Shown here piece by piece: positions 22,204 through 34,613 of a stretch of DNA of 64,000 nucleotides. The DNA comes from Leptodontidium sp. MPI-SDFR-AT-0119. Its lineage: Eukaryota > Ascomycota > Leotiomycetes > Helotiales > Leptodontidiaceae. A model generated the notes under the pieces. That model saw only the letters and a program-made list of their open reading frames with translations, searched no databases and was not told the origin of the DNA. Numbering within the stretch: position 1 is the stretch's first letter; each line of letters starts with the position of its first letter. The position numbers and the translations under genes were made by a program. The stretch is taken from NCBI GenBank assembly GCA_020726505.1, contig JAHLEZ010000002.1, forward strand, positions 806,001-870,000. Direction: 5' to 3'.

Positions 22204-23034
22204 ATGCTTCTCACCTCCCTAGAAACGGCCCAACGTCTAGAGGAAGCAGATATCATACACATAACTCGACAAATAGACGCATGTGCGCAAATCTTTCCAG
22301 ATCACCGATCTTTCACGGCTCCAGTTGGTGATGGTCTAGTTTCGATCACGCTTCCATCGTTCAAGAAAAAATTGAATAGAATCACCGGATTCGGGATGAG
22401 CGGGCCGGTCTCAGAAGATGACCTCGCCAAAGCTGAAGATCTATGTACGAATAACGGCGTCGAGATAGCCATTGGTCTATGTCCACTCGCCGGCTCGTCA
22501 GCCATTCAAGTCTTGGGTTCTCGTGGGTACATTGTTGAAAGCTTCGTCAACAGCTACATCCGCATCCTCACGGACGAGGATCTGAAAGCAGTCAGCATCG
22601 AAGGTGTTGAGATTTCCCGCTTCTCAGAAAAGGGAGTTTCGGAATTCCCAAAGTGGTCTGTGGAGGGGTATAAAGACGGTGGTAGGGCCGAACTTCTCCT
22701 CGATACTCTAGCCCGAGCTGCAGTCTTGCGTGATGACACAACTCTCTACTCTGTGATTGTTGACGGGAAAGTGGCGGCATCAGCCGGGATGGCTTTGATT
22801 GAGACTTCGAAAGGAGGAGTGGCTCATTTGTATATTGATAGTACTCTGCCTGAGTATCGAGGGAGAGGACTTCAGGCCGCGCTGCTGAAAGAAAGATTGA
22901 AGGATGCGAGGAAAGAAGGGTTTGATCTAGCTTCGGTACAGGCTCGGCCTGGCAATGGGAGTTGTAGGAATATTGAGAGGGCAGGGTTTAGTCTTGCTTA
23001 TACGAAAGCTTGGTTCGTCAAATGCCGTGATTGA
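22204..23034 (+). CDS. GNAT-family N-acetyltransferase
   Basis: A single exon encodes 276 residues. The C-terminal half is a GNAT domain: YSVIVDGKVAASAGMALIE and GVAHLYIDSTLPEYRGRG, where YRGRGLQAALL is the acetyl-CoA pyrophosphate-binding motif A, then a late RNIERAGFSLAYTKAWF. The first 130 residues resemble the N-terminal half of GNAT proteins with a degenerate first domain (GVEIAIGLCPLAGSSAIQVLGSRGYIVE). The substrate cannot be told. The gene is intact although it lies between decayed genes, so it is probably under selection or newly arrived. A role in the lost polyketide pathway is possible but unsupported. Confidence 0.85.
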   Translation: MLLTSLETAQRLEEADIIHITRQIDACAQIFPDHRSFTAPVGDGLVSITLPSFKKKLNRITGFGMSGPVSEDDLAKAEDLCTNNGVEIAIGLCPLAGSSAIQVLGSRGYIVESFVNSYIRILTDEDLKAVSIEGVEISRFSEKGVSEFPKWSVEGYKDGGRAELLLDTLARAAVLRDDTTLYSVIVDGKVAASAGMALIETSKGGVAHLYIDSTLPEYRGRGLQAALLKERLKDARKEGFDLASVQARPGNGSCRNIERAGFSLAYTKAWFVKCRD

Positions 23035-23329
23035 GGAGATTCTGATCTTTTTCTGGAACCGGCCACGGATTGTGTCTTCAAATTATTTCTTGACTTGGAC
23101 CCTTTATTGGACGCTCGTCAGAAGTTGCAATGTCTCAAAAGTCGATGAGTATACTTTCGTAAATGTCGAAGATTTTCCCACTCGTCCATCGCGCTCCATT
23201 CTCGTGCACACTGCGCGTGCTTGTGGCACTAGAGACGCTATGAGCGATGTAATTGCACATCTCGAACCTATCTCACGGTGCCAGGAGCTCTCCAGGATGG
23301 CTCTTGATTATTTGAGCAAACCAAGCAGC

Positions 23330-25786
23330 TCAACGATGCAGTCTTTTCAAGGATGGGCTCTGAGCAGCCTCCTTCTCAAGCTTTCTCTTCCGCTCTAGCT
23401 CCTTGATCTTGTTCTGAATAATTGCCTTGACATCAAGAGGCTTGGGGAGTGAGAAAGCCGGCTCATCTTCCTGTTCGGTTTCCAATTCTGGTACCCCAAC
23501 ATCCTCATCGCTAAAATCCATCTCCGACATGGGACTAGGCATGTCTTCCGGTGAAGGATATGGAGATTCGTCTGGGAGAATGTCAAAACTCGCAGCTGGC
23601 AGGCGAAATTCACAGAAGGCTGCCAGCCATGGAGTTTCCTGATCAACCCCTAACTTCCCGTCTGGGTATGATTGCCGAACTTCCGCAATGGCAGATGAGA
23701 TGTTTGCAAGTGCTGCTGTGGTGGTTATGGAGCTTGGAGGGTACCGCAAGATAGCGACTGCAGAAGATAGCTTTGCAATTGATGAGGTTGTCGGTTTAGA
23801 ATTTGATAGGCTTGCAGTAGGTTTCCAGTCGTCTGGTTGTTGGTCTTCCATTTTGTCGGCCTCAACAAGAGCAGGAGGCGCGTTGGTCTTTATGTCAGAA
23901 GTATGTTCATCATCCTGTACAAAAATCAGCACTCGTTGTTTATCAACTGAAGTAAAATATCCCTCACTTCGATGACTTCATGCTTGATTTGAGGCAAGAA
24001 CTCCGACTGTAGCAAATCATAACGAGAACCGGCATCAGATCCGTAAAGCCTAATGAAGTCCTCCTGGCTTATACTATCAACGTCGGTATCGAGAAATTTC
24101 TCAAGCCGTAGCAATGACTGTTCGCTTGACGTATTGAGCCTGGAACACGTATCCACAGACTGCGGCTTCCGGCGGCGAAGGTAGAAACGTTTCGCCTCGA
24201 AATTTGGACATAGGTCGTATCCACCGAGTATGGGATTGCCTGTATGTTCCAATATATTGTCCTGCCACCCTGGTAAGCATGGTTCTGAGCCGAGTGCTTA
24301 TCTTGCTCACCTTCACCATACGCCTGAACACTCGACCTACGAGTTGTTCCGCACGTTGATGATCGAATGCTTCGGAGCTCAGTTGGAAGTCTATCTCGTA
24401 TATAGTCTGTGGAAAGGTGAAGTACAAAGCCTTTCGTACAATCTTGTTGATAAAGTCTAGATATTCCCCACAGTCTGAAGTGGCCAGCATGATCAGGTTC
24501 AGTGGGGACGAGTGATGGATTCCATTTGGGTTACTGGGCGTTGGCGGGGAATCAGGTCGATAAGCTGGAGGTACTGAATGGGCTGTTAGACGGCCTTGGG
24601 GCAGTGAAGGTCAATCGATGTATCATACCATATGGTCCATGAAAGCTCAGTTGGCAGTGATTCATGATATTACTTATCGCGGTCTTCACGGTGACTCCAT
24701 ACCCTTCGGAATAGTAATCTTCAATCCAACGACAAATGCTCCTTTCGGGATAGTCTTCGTACCTGACAGAGTGGTCAAGTTGGACACCCGCAAGAGATCG
24801 GTAAGCCCCTACACGGGTGCATTGCTTCAGAATCCCATCCTAAGGTCGTTAGATTTCATGAAGCCTAGGAAATTCATGGGGAATTATACCTCAATCATCC
24901 GATCTTTGATTGCCCTCCGGAACTTCTTCGCCGTCGAATCAAAGGGATCGTTCTTGTAGCCAGGCCAAGACGGTTGGAGCTCGAGATCATGTTTCCCATG
25001 GACTTCAGCGTTACGCACTACGTAATTGACAAATTCGTCGTACTCCTTGCAGATAGGTCTCGCGGTGGCGGTAGCGTTGAGACAATGTCCACTGCCGGCC
25101 AATTCTTCGGCACCGTTGCTCAGTTCGGCATTGAATGGCTCTTCTTCTGCAACGACCTCTGCACACTCAGTGGTTGGCTGGTCTACAGCTGCGACTCTTC
25201 GTATCTTGACCTTGCACTTTTCTGTATTTGTCCTGTCTTGCTTTTTCCAACAACAGACAGCACGGCCAACTACTTTAAGGTTAGCACTCCGTTCATTCCT
25301 TTCTATCATCTATATGTCTAGGAAAAGCCCATCTTTTTGACACACCCCAGAGCTGAGAGTCAAACAACATAGAGGGGAATACATACTCCATGTAGCAAGT
25401 GCCGCCGATATCCAAGGCTCTATTTCAGACCTCCACCCCTTCTTGCATTGATTTCGCAGTACCCTCGTATATTTTCTGATTATACCATTCTGTGTGTCGG
25501 GACCCAAACGTTTGATCATTGGCATATCTCCCCATTCTTCTCTGCAGACCACATACACGCCCTGTCGTACCACGGTTCCAGTTGTGCCCACCACCTCAGC
25601 AATCAGAGCCTCCAGCATTGGCCATTTTCCAGACCTAGAGAATTTTTCTTGATCCCAAGCAGAGAAGTCCTGGTTTTGAGGGTCTGCCAGCCATGCTTTC
25701 GCAGCGTCGACGTCTTGGCTTGGGAATGGGAAGGGGTGCGGAAGGTCATCGTCCATTGAGTCGTCTCGCGTCTGATCAAAAGCCAT
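23330..25786 (-). CDS. Uncharacterised 711-residue protein
   Basis: I do not recognise this family. Six exons (25786-25387, 25272-24890, 24839-24629, 24573-24311, 24261-23968, 23914-23330) join in frame, each with GT-AG borders, to 711 residues. The acceptor of exon 2 could shift by 3 nt. The N-terminus is acidic (DDSMDDDLPHPFPFPSQD) with no signal peptide or membrane span. The middle is mixed and looks folded (YDEFVNYVVRNAEVHGKHDL; FINKIVRKALYFTFPQTIYE; QRAEQLVGRVFRRMVK). The last 195 residues are Ser/Pro/Glu-rich and end in a charged, probably helical and nuclear-like tail (IKELERKRKLEKEAAQ). The consistent splicing over six exons says it is a real gene. The start is the only ATG close to the beginning of the open frame. 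Confidence 0.75.
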
Positions 25787-26830
25787 TATATGTGGCTTTT
25801 TCACTCAGGTTAGCTAGTTAAGATACAAAAGAAGAGGATTGACTCAGTATTACATGTTTGAAAAGCAACAGGGTGTAACAGTGAAGTAGAAGTAGCTTCC
25901 TGGAATCGTCGCGATGAGATGAGTCTTGGTGGATGTGCCTAGCAGCTTATTGTCATTCACATCGCGTTGAATCAAATGGAAGAAGAAGCACAGCAATCAC
26001 AGAGGTATTTGCGAAATCGAAAATCAAGTTCTGACGTGCTTTTTGTAAAAGGCATCGGTTTCCCACATCATGATGGTGCTAATGGTCTTTAATCTCAATA
26101 GACTCCGAACACGTTCGGGAGGTCTGCGCGTTTTCACGTGTTTCCGTGATCCTTGGAATCTGACATCACCAATTGTCTCCGCTTATTCACAAACAATCAA
26201 GCAGCGTATTTCTTATCTTTGTTGTGGTACGTTCGTAGGAAGCTTACTCGTTCACTATTACATTCAATACAAACAAGAAATTTTTATATTCATGGCCACT
26301 CCAAAGTCTCTCGAGCTTTCATATCATGCCTCCTAGTCATCCTACCAACGCAACTTCGGGAGAACCTCAGCCTCAAGTTCGTGCCGGATGAGGTACTCCG
26401 GATGATTATCAGCTCTACGTAAAGTCAAGACCAATTACTGCATCCGCTGCTTTGGCAGAGCAAAGTTCTTCTAGTGCCGGTTCATCAATAATGGACCAAC
26501 TGCTTGGGGAAGGTAGCTGTCGCCGTGACCCTGGATATCCATCCGCATTTTACGTAGCTTGCAGTGACTTCTTTGCCTGACCTCTTTTAGATCCCTTCCT
26601 TTTGTTTGGTCGAAAAATCCACTGAAACAGCAGCCGTCTCTGTACCTGCCCACGGTAGCACATGGGTAGCTGCAGCTTGTACGAGGGAATGAGCAAGATG
26701 ATCAGGTCCAACCCAGGGGACTGGCGGGAAAGGAAGGCAGGCTAAAGTGGAAGATGTGAAGTACAAAAGTTTGAAGAACCGCCACAAAGCTTAGCATGCC
26801 TTGGACATCACAGTCTTCGTCGTATTCAGA
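25787..26830. other. Intergenic
   Basis: Short frames of under 90 residues only; no gene or RNA supported. Confidence 0.5.
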
Positions 26831-28823
26831 ATGATGTTAAGTCTCTATCATTTCCTGTCGGTAACCTTCGTGACCCAAGCCACGTTTGGAAACCCCATCC
26901 GATCTCGAACACCATATTCTGTCAAGGAGAAACATGTTGTTCCTCTCAAATGTTCAGAAGTTGACCGAGCTCCCAAAAACCAGATGCTGAATTTGCAAAT
27001 CGGCTTGAAGCAAGACCAATTTCGACGAATTGGAGCGTCATTTGAACGAAGGTTTGTTCCCAGAATATGCTACGGAACTATTCTGACATTGGTGACCAAG
27101 TCTCTGACCCTGATCACACCCGCTATGGCCAACATCTGAGTTTTGAAGAAGTCAACGATCTTGTCAAGCCAGCAGACAAGACTTTGGATTCAGTTCACGA
27201 GTGGCTGTCGGACAACGGAATTTCTATTCATGAGTACAGCCCTGCCAAGGACTGGATTAACGTCTACATTGACGTGGAATCCGCCGAGCGATTATTGGAT
27301 ACTAAATATTCGGTTTTCAAACATGAAGATGGATCTCAGCTCGTGCGAACATCCGAATGGTCGCTCCCAACCCATTTACATGAAATGATCGATACCATTC
27401 AGCCGACAACATCATTCCTGCGTTCCAAGCCCCAAAGCACTGATTAGAAGCAATTCTCTACTCCATGGACGCCACCTGGATACACACCTCCAACCTGGTC
27501 CCGTGTCTAAAGTTTGCCAGTTCTTCCCTGTCACGATCGAATGCTTCAGGACCCTGTACGGAACAATTGACTACACCCCAAAAGCACCTGGCATCAATAA
27601 GATCGCCTTCAACAACTATCTCAACGAGACACCAATTCGCCCAGACATCAACTTGTTCCTCAAGAAATATCGTCCTGAAACAGCGCCAACTGCGTTTACG
27701 TTCAAATCTGTTGAGATTGCCAACGGACCTGCAGCATCATATGATAATCTCAATGCCGAGGAATTGGCTGCGGGAATTGGCAAAGAAGCAAATCTTGACG
27801 CTCAAACGATCCTTGGCATGGTCTTTCCAACGTCAATGTACAGCTATTCCACGGGTGGCTCGCCTCCATTCATTCCTGATATCAACACCCCTGAGGATAC
27901 CAATGAGCCTAACTTGGTTTGGGTCAACTATGTTCTCGGCAAGAACAACTTACCGCAGGTGATCAGCAGCTCTTACGGCGATGACGAACAAACAGTTCCA
28001 AAGTCATACGCTGATCGAGTCTGCAAATCTTTCGCTACTCTTGGGGCTCGAGGTATCAGTCTACTTGTGAGCAGTGGTGATGGCCTGGGTGGTGAGGATG
28101 GCTCGACCTGCATCTCCAACGACAGTAAGAACTCCACAATGTTCCTGCCCGCGTTCCCAGCTGGATGTCCTTAAGTCACCACCGTTGGAGCCACAGAGCA
28201 ATCCCAGCCCGAGGTTGCCGCTTGGCGACCCGATGGCATTGGACCAGATGGGAAACAACACAGCTTCTATGCGAGTGGTTCTGGATTCAGCAATTACTAC
28301 TCTCGACCAAAGTACCAGGACGGTGTTGTTGACAAATACGTCAAGAGTCTGGGTGGCAAGTACAAAGGGCTTTACAATCAGGGTATGTGGAACTCTGCCC
28401 CATAGGTAATTTATGAATGTGCTAACGACCCCTCCTGACGGCCGAGGATACCCAAATATCTCTGCACAGGGTCTCTACTTTGCTTTCGTCTGAAATCAGA
28501 CTTTCTCATCGATCTCAGGAATATCAGCTTCCTGCCCCTTGTCAGCCAGTATCATCTCCTTGATCAACGATGATCTGATCTCCGGTGGAAAGCCAACACT
28601 TGGATTCCTCAACCTATGGCTGTACAAGAAAGGGTACAAAGGCTTTACAGATGTCGCAGGTGGTAACACTTCTAGTTGCGGAACCGACGGCTTTCCTGTT
28701 ACGAAGGGATGGGATCCGATCACTAGTTTTGGCACTCCCGTAAGTTGAGGTTGAATTCTCCGGCTTGCAAATGCTAAACTGCTATTACAGAATTTCCCAG
28801 AGTTAATCAAGCTTGCAAACTGA
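26831..28823 (+). pseudogene. Decayed sedolisin (S53 tripeptidyl-peptidase)
   Basis: Sequence of a secreted S53 protease is recognisable along the whole span: signal peptide (from 26831), pro-domain (LNLQIGLKQ; RYGQHLSFEEVNDLVKPAD), then a catalytic domain with the Glu and Asp pair in GKEANLDAQTI, the Asp of LLVSSGDG and the C-terminal SGISASCP containing the nucleophile Ser. Lesions: a frame break near 27011-27023 in the pro-domain, TAG at 27445-27447, a frame break near 27500, TAA at 28172-28174 and TGA at 28491-28493. The usual GTS motif is GIS here. At least three introns keep normal borders. Members are acid proteases that digest extracellular protein; this copy is dead. Confidence 0.9.
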
Positions 28824-29166
28824 GCTGAGGATGTTAATCCGTGGATATGATATGACACGATGCACGGTGTGCGGCTGGCAATTATTTTTGGAAAATAATA
28901 ATAGTATATAATCTATCTCAGCTCACTAGTCAGCGATCTAAGGAGTGCTGAATTCGAACCTTCCGAAAGTGCTTGTGGCAGGTACTGTTAGCCCCCTTCA
29001 ATAAAATGTCAAAATTCCCCGCGATTCCTCTTCGTCCTCTTTATTCCACTTAACGCCAGTTCATGGAGGATAGGCGGTTATTGGTTACCCATGCTGCTAC
29101 CATCGCCAGCCATCGAAATGCCTCACTTGCAAGGCTGTGGAAAGCCCTACGCCTGAAGTGGCTTGA

Positions 29167-31178
29167 CTCCGCCACCCAGGCTCACGACTTCTTCAAGATG
29201 TCACTTCAGATTCTATCTCACCTGGAATTCCTCTCGCCAGAAACACCTCGTTGAGCAGATTCTCGCTCGCACGCACAACGACTGCCGTCAACACGTTCCA
29301 TATCTTCGGGAACAGCAGCGCGAACAATACGGTGCAGTGGCAGCCTGAACCAGCCACACGAGGGACTTTCGGTGTCTCGTCGACCTGCCTCATCACTATC
29401 TCGCTTTGTATCTGGACTGCAATTCATCTAAACATTCCTGGGCAAAGTGAAAAGAAGTCTGTTCAAGTCTGGAGGAAAGTCAAATGGCTTGTCATCGGCC
29501 TGCTAGCTCCGGAAATTGTCCTCTTCACTGCTTGGTATCAGTATATCATGGCGAGAAAAACTGCGGACATGGTATCAAAGAAGCTATCGGAACACGCAGG
29601 ACGAAGTTCTCGAGAAATGCAGCCGGGGAATGATATTTCCGAAATCCAGAAATCACAAGGCCTAGAACATGGTCGCGTCGAGCGGCAGGTCCTAAAGTTA
29701 TGTCGCAACATCGAAATGATAATCCCTAGAATATATTCGCTCACAGCTATACAAGGTCACTACTAAGCAAGGATTCTTCATCAACATGGGAGGCCTGGCT
29801 TTCGACACTAAGTCAGCACAAGGTGTTTTCATACCAAACGATGCTGAGGATTACTGGATTGTCAAGGATAAAGGGGTTGACAGACTGTGTGAATTACATC
29901 CCGAGATCCTAGACACTGTCATTGATCGCATCATTGACGACAAGAGCAAAACTGGGAATTTTGGCAAAGTCCTTGTATGCCTACAAACATTGTGGTTCAT
30001 TGCACAATGCATCTCACGGTTTGCGCAAACTCTTCCCATCAGTCTTTTGGAGGTGATACAAAATTCTTGCTCCGCCATGTGAAAAATTTGCACTAACAAT
30101 ATACCCATGGCAGTTGAATACATTTGGCCATTGTCTCTGCGCCCTGCTCATATATTGCTTCTGGTGGAACAAACCTCTTGACGTCGAGCGACCAGTATTG
30201 ATTCGTGCAGACAGCTATCGTGAAACTTAGCATGGATGTGGATGTGTTCTCGCCCTGTACTGGTATTCCATACACGGAATACCACCACGTTGGGCTTGTT
30301 GACCGAGACGACCCTTTATATGCTATTGAGCACACCCAACAAGTCGGATCAGTGCAAGTGCAAGATATTTCCACGCCAGTATCCAGAAAAAGTTCAATAT
30401 CACAACACATTACTCTCAAAGATCGCCAGGATCTCTTGAATACTGGTCTACGATATCACTGTTGTCGGTCAGACAAACCCCCACCTTCGTTGAATCTCTC
30501 CAAAATTGATATCCTTCGTTGGCGACTTGCTTCATCCAGGTTTCTGTCCTTTAATCACGTCGCGTTCCCATCTATTGCTCAACGCGCAAGAAACTACTCT
30601 GCCCCAGACGATTTAACAACGACAAATAAGTGGCTAGCTTGGTTGGTTCTTCTCTTAGCAAGTATCGTATACGGGGGCCTCCATGCACTAGCCTGGGATG
30701 TCACATTTAGCAGTCTTGCTGAGCAGATATTATGGAGACTTTCCGCAATAACAGTCATGGGATATGGCTTCGTCGTGGCTGGTTTTTGGCGGGTGGCCAA
30801 GCTCGGCGCAAATCTATCGCTTGACGAATTAATCCGAAGACTTTTTCACATATCCAGCTCCATCTGGTCAATCGAAGTAAAGATAGTATTTGGAAGAGCA
30901 CAACGTGAGTTGTGGGGAATTTTGAATTTTGAATTGAAGGGAATATCCATTCAAAGAACATCATAATCCGGCAATCCTCTTGGCTTTTTATCAGACTCCT
31001 CCTCGGGGTGATTTTCACCATTTACATCCTTTCATTTACAGTCATGTTTTTCGCCACTTTATTGTATCTGGTAGCAAGGGTTTACCTCGTCGTGGAGTGT
31101 TTCATCAGTCTCTTCCATTCACCTCCTGGATTATACCACCAGCCTATTTGGGCTTCTTACTTCCCGCATATCGGGTGA
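29167..31178 (+). pseudogene. Decayed fungal multi-pass membrane protein
   Basis: The parts resemble a large fungus-specific family of unknown function that I know only by its conserved blocks: TRGTFGVSSTCLITISLCIW, KVKWLVIGLLAPEIVLFTAW, MGGLAFDT, KVLVCLQTLWFIAQCISR, then after an intron (30053-30113) FGHCLCALLIYCFWWNKPLD, KWLAWLVLLLASIVYGGLHA and a final RVYLVVECFISL. These blocks fall in different frames: a break near 29715-29730 and another near 30205. No in-frame ATG begins the first block. The last intron (from about 30905) would be only about 35 nt in the best joining. The many hydrophobic stretches give perhaps six or seven membrane spans. Broken rather than merely spliced, in my reading. 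Confidence 0.7.
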
Positions 31179-31813
31179 TGGTATAGCATGAATACACTGT
31201 ATTAGATAGACTTTTATTAGAGAAAGAGTTTCTCGGTCAAAAAAAATCGACCTTGTTTCAATCGTACGATATATAACATTCCCTCTTAACTGTTAGAGAG
31301 TGGGTACAACAGGAATGTTGTGAGCGAGTTGTAGCAGGACAGCGACAGCGACAGCTAACAACATCAACGTATATATCAAAGACTCATGTATCCTACCAAC
31401 GTCTTCTGCAGGATTTATATCTCAGATCATGGCCATGGGGCTCTTCAGCACTTCCGTGCATTCCTCCCCTACCACACTTTAGCAAGACTAAGGCATAAAA
31501 TCAAACCCCGAGCAAGTTCGTCAACAAGGAAGCTATTTCGCTACATCCACTCCATTTCGCTAGCTCCATTAAATCGTATACTTCCTCTTCTACTCGTAAA
31601 GCCAAGATCTGCAATTCTGCCTTCTGATCATTACAGAAATTCGAACCAACATCTAAGAAATCTCAATGCAGACAGTTCTCGGCAGCCTAATGCATCGACA
31701 CACTTCTGATTTCTAAATTATGGAGGTGTTAAAATACTCTGAAGTCGTGATTTGGATGGAGTTTTGTGATATGTGGAACGTGAGACGGGGAAATTTCTTT
31801 GGAATGGAGGGGT

Positions 31814-31826
31814 GGGGGGGGGGGGG
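31814..31826 (+). repeat. Homopolymer of 13 G
   Basis: Directly visible run of guanines; such runs are prone to sequencing length error. Confidence 0.9.
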
Positions 31827-32566
31827 TGAATGTTTTGCCTCGCTTGTTGGCTCACCCGAGCGAGACCCCTGGATCAAGCGAGAAAGGGTAGCAAGTGGAG
31901 CGACTTGCGGAGGTTCTGGAGGAGAGGGTTGCCTAGTCGTATGCTTGGATGGATGTGCTTATCATACCTTAAGATTAACTATAAAGTCTGTACAGGTGGA
32001 TAAATACCTCAATCACAAAGGCTAAACTTAAACGTCCTACCAAAGTAACGTGACAAACACAAAACACCAAAGCCAATCAATCTTAGACATCATCGCATCG
32101 CATCGCATCCCATACCCATCCGAAGTTCCAGATTAAGGACAGCAGGGCCGGCTTTTCCTGCATCCAAAGTATCAGATCGGAGATCTAGAATTGCGATATG
32201 CAACAAAAGAGGGAACTGTCATGTTCCAAGAATGGATGACGGGAAGGGGCTGGGCCTGGACGAGTCAGGGAAAGAAAAGTACAGCGAGCGAGCAATCGAG
32301 ATGAGAACCTGGATCGGGAGAGGAGCGCGGAGGTTTTACTGTACTGTAACCGAGTGCGCGGATGTAGAGCTGGGAGGGAGGTGGTGATGGCATGGTCGAG
32401 TCGGAGCCTGAGACGGAGAGGGAGTGGATGGTCACGGGTTGATGGTTGGGATCGAGACGTTGGTGCTTGCATCGGCTGATTGATGTCGTTATGTGTGCAG
32501 TAATGTGTTGGCCTTACCGCCGACCAAAAGATTACAAAACACAAAAGACCTTCATGTACTTAGCGA

Positions 32567-32586
32567 GTAGGTAGGTAGGTAGGTAG
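32567..32586 (+). repeat. Microsatellite (GTAG)5
   Basis: Five perfect tandem tetramers. Confidence 0.95.
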
Positions 32587-33260
32587 TTCAAGATTTTGTA
32601 GCTGTGATTTTCGGGGAGAGGGGAATTAATTCTTTGGATTTTTGGTTAGGAGATATAGATTGGGAGGCGAAGAAGCCTTTGGAAGGATATGATTGCGGTG
32701 GTAGCAGGACGTTGATGGAATTGAATGCTGCAGGTTGGCTGTTGAATAGTGACTCTGAAAGTGTGTTGGTATGCGGACTCAAGGAGGCATGTCTAGGTCA
32801 GGAGCGCGCGCTTCTTTTCTCACCGCGCCACATGGTTGGGCATCTGTCGATCAACGGCTGCAACGCCCGCCGGACCTAAGCGAGTAAATGCACCCCAAAT
32901 GATGTCTCTGTATCTACCTACATTGTGCAGGTACTTACCGTACGATGGGTGTAGACAGTGTTTCTTGTAATGTTGGGATTGCTCCAAAGAAAGCACGGAG
33001 TATTGTACTGTAGCAACTCAAACTTTATCAGCCTCAGCCTCGTCGGATCGTCGATGGTTTACACCGCGCAGAACCAAGCTCTCTCCCGACCGATTATGAC
33101 GTTATGGAGCAGCCACGGTCTGAACCTTAAATGGCATCTCTGGGCCTGGATTGGTTGGGTTGGACTCTGGATTGTGATTGCTTCGTACTTCAAGCCTTTC
33201 TTAGATTCTCCGGCGTTACTCCGTACGGCAAGTGAAGAATGATTGGGAAATGAAATAAAA

Positions 33261-33284
33261 CATGAACATGAACATGAACATGAA
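33261..33284 (+). repeat. Microsatellite (CATGAA)4
   Basis: Four perfect tandem hexamers. Confidence 0.95.
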
Positions 33285-33400
33285 TGTAAATAAAAAGAAT
33301 TCTGGCTTGTTGGTACAGCTGTTACTACCACCATAAGCGAATGCAAACCAAGGGTCCATGGCAATACTTACAGTAGGTACAATTAATTAATTGCGTGGCC

Positions 33401-34613
33401 CTGGCCGCCCGAGGAATGGAATCGATGCCTCCGAGGCTCCGATCCATGGCACCTCGGGCACCTCAGGCACCACCACCCACCCTTCCCTGCCAGCCTGCCC
33501 TGCCTTACCTTAGCCTAGCTTGCCTATAAGCGAGAGGACCCCTGCCACGGGATGGTCATCGATCTTAGTAGCAAAGTTCGATCTCTCTGACGCCAACTTC
33601 TCACGACGATCGAGAAAGCTTCTTCAACCTCATTCCTCACCCACTCCCTCCTACTAGTGCATAGCACCCATCGCCCAGCATGACGAAAGGCCTGCTCCCT
33701 CACCCGCCGTCGCTCCAGGCTCTCCTGGTGAACGCGAACACCTCACATCCACCGCAGCGATCACAGCGACCACGGCGACCACGGTCTAGACTGGACCCCT
33801 AACGGAGCAGCCTGCAGCACAGCACTCCGAAACCTGATTGGCTGCGATTTGAACACTCTGCGATCGATCTGGGGATGAGGACGACCCAGAGGAGACAAGG
33901 AAGACACGAATCAAAACTAGAAGACAAAGCAAAGGCAGGGCCAGGCAGGACGAAAGCCAGGCCAACTCAACTGCAACTCCATCCTGCTGCTGCTGCTGTC
34001 AGACCTCATTCATCTCCACGGCCTGACAGACAGTCGCCCATCCGCCCAAGCCTCGCTCTCACTCTCACTGTGGATGACCTGGCTGGCTACTTCTCCAACT
34101 CGACTCGATTCGATCAGATCTGACTACCTCTGATCTGCCAGGGCGCAAGTCGTCCTTGCCTCTTGTCACATCTGCAGTGCGGCCGGTACCCTACCGCAAC
34201 GAACGATACGCACTTCCCAACTCCGTTTGTTTGTACTCGAATTCTCTATCTGCAGAGCGAACGAATACCAAAGTCGTTGGATCTCGATCGTTCTCCATTC
34301 GATCGCCCGTGTCTAGAATCCACTGAACATCACGTATGCCAACATCTGTGGAGCTTTATACCACATTTTCCAGCCTCTTCTACACGCTGCACAATCAGAG
34401 AAGCAAGCTACCTAGTAACTCAAACCACGCACTGGATCCCAATCGACGAAGATAATCACGGGCTCGCCAACTCCACCCTGATCTGCATTATAACGTCCTT
34501 GTCCTCTTGCCCTTCCAAGCTGCGCTCGTTCGACTTTGGAGCGATCAACTCGAGTGAGCACTTCAATGCTCGCAACACCAACACAATAACATTCCCCCTG
34601 CGCAGAAGATTCG
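33401..34613 (+). promoter_or_regulatory. Promoter and probable long 5' leader of frq
   Basis: This 1.2-kb stretch is C- and A-rich and has several short upstream frames, one of 181 residues that overlaps the frq start out of frame. GAT-rich sites occur near 33556 (ATCGAT), 33577 (TTCGATC), 33607 (CGATCGA) and 33862 (GATCGATC). Paired GAT sites resemble white-collar light-response elements of Neurospora frq. In Neurospora the frq leader is long, spliced and full of upstream frames. That this is a counterpart is inference. Confidence 0.4.

Larger units (their letters stand above)
31179..33400. other. Gene-poor intergenic DNA with microsatellites
   Basis: No gene is supported over 2.2 kb. Contains a run of 13 G, a GTAG repeat and a CATGAA repeat, listed separately. 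Confidence 0.5.

Noticed and set aside
31386..31709. 107-residue frame between dead gene and frq
   Set aside because: Composition and lack of motif fit chance in non-coding DNA.
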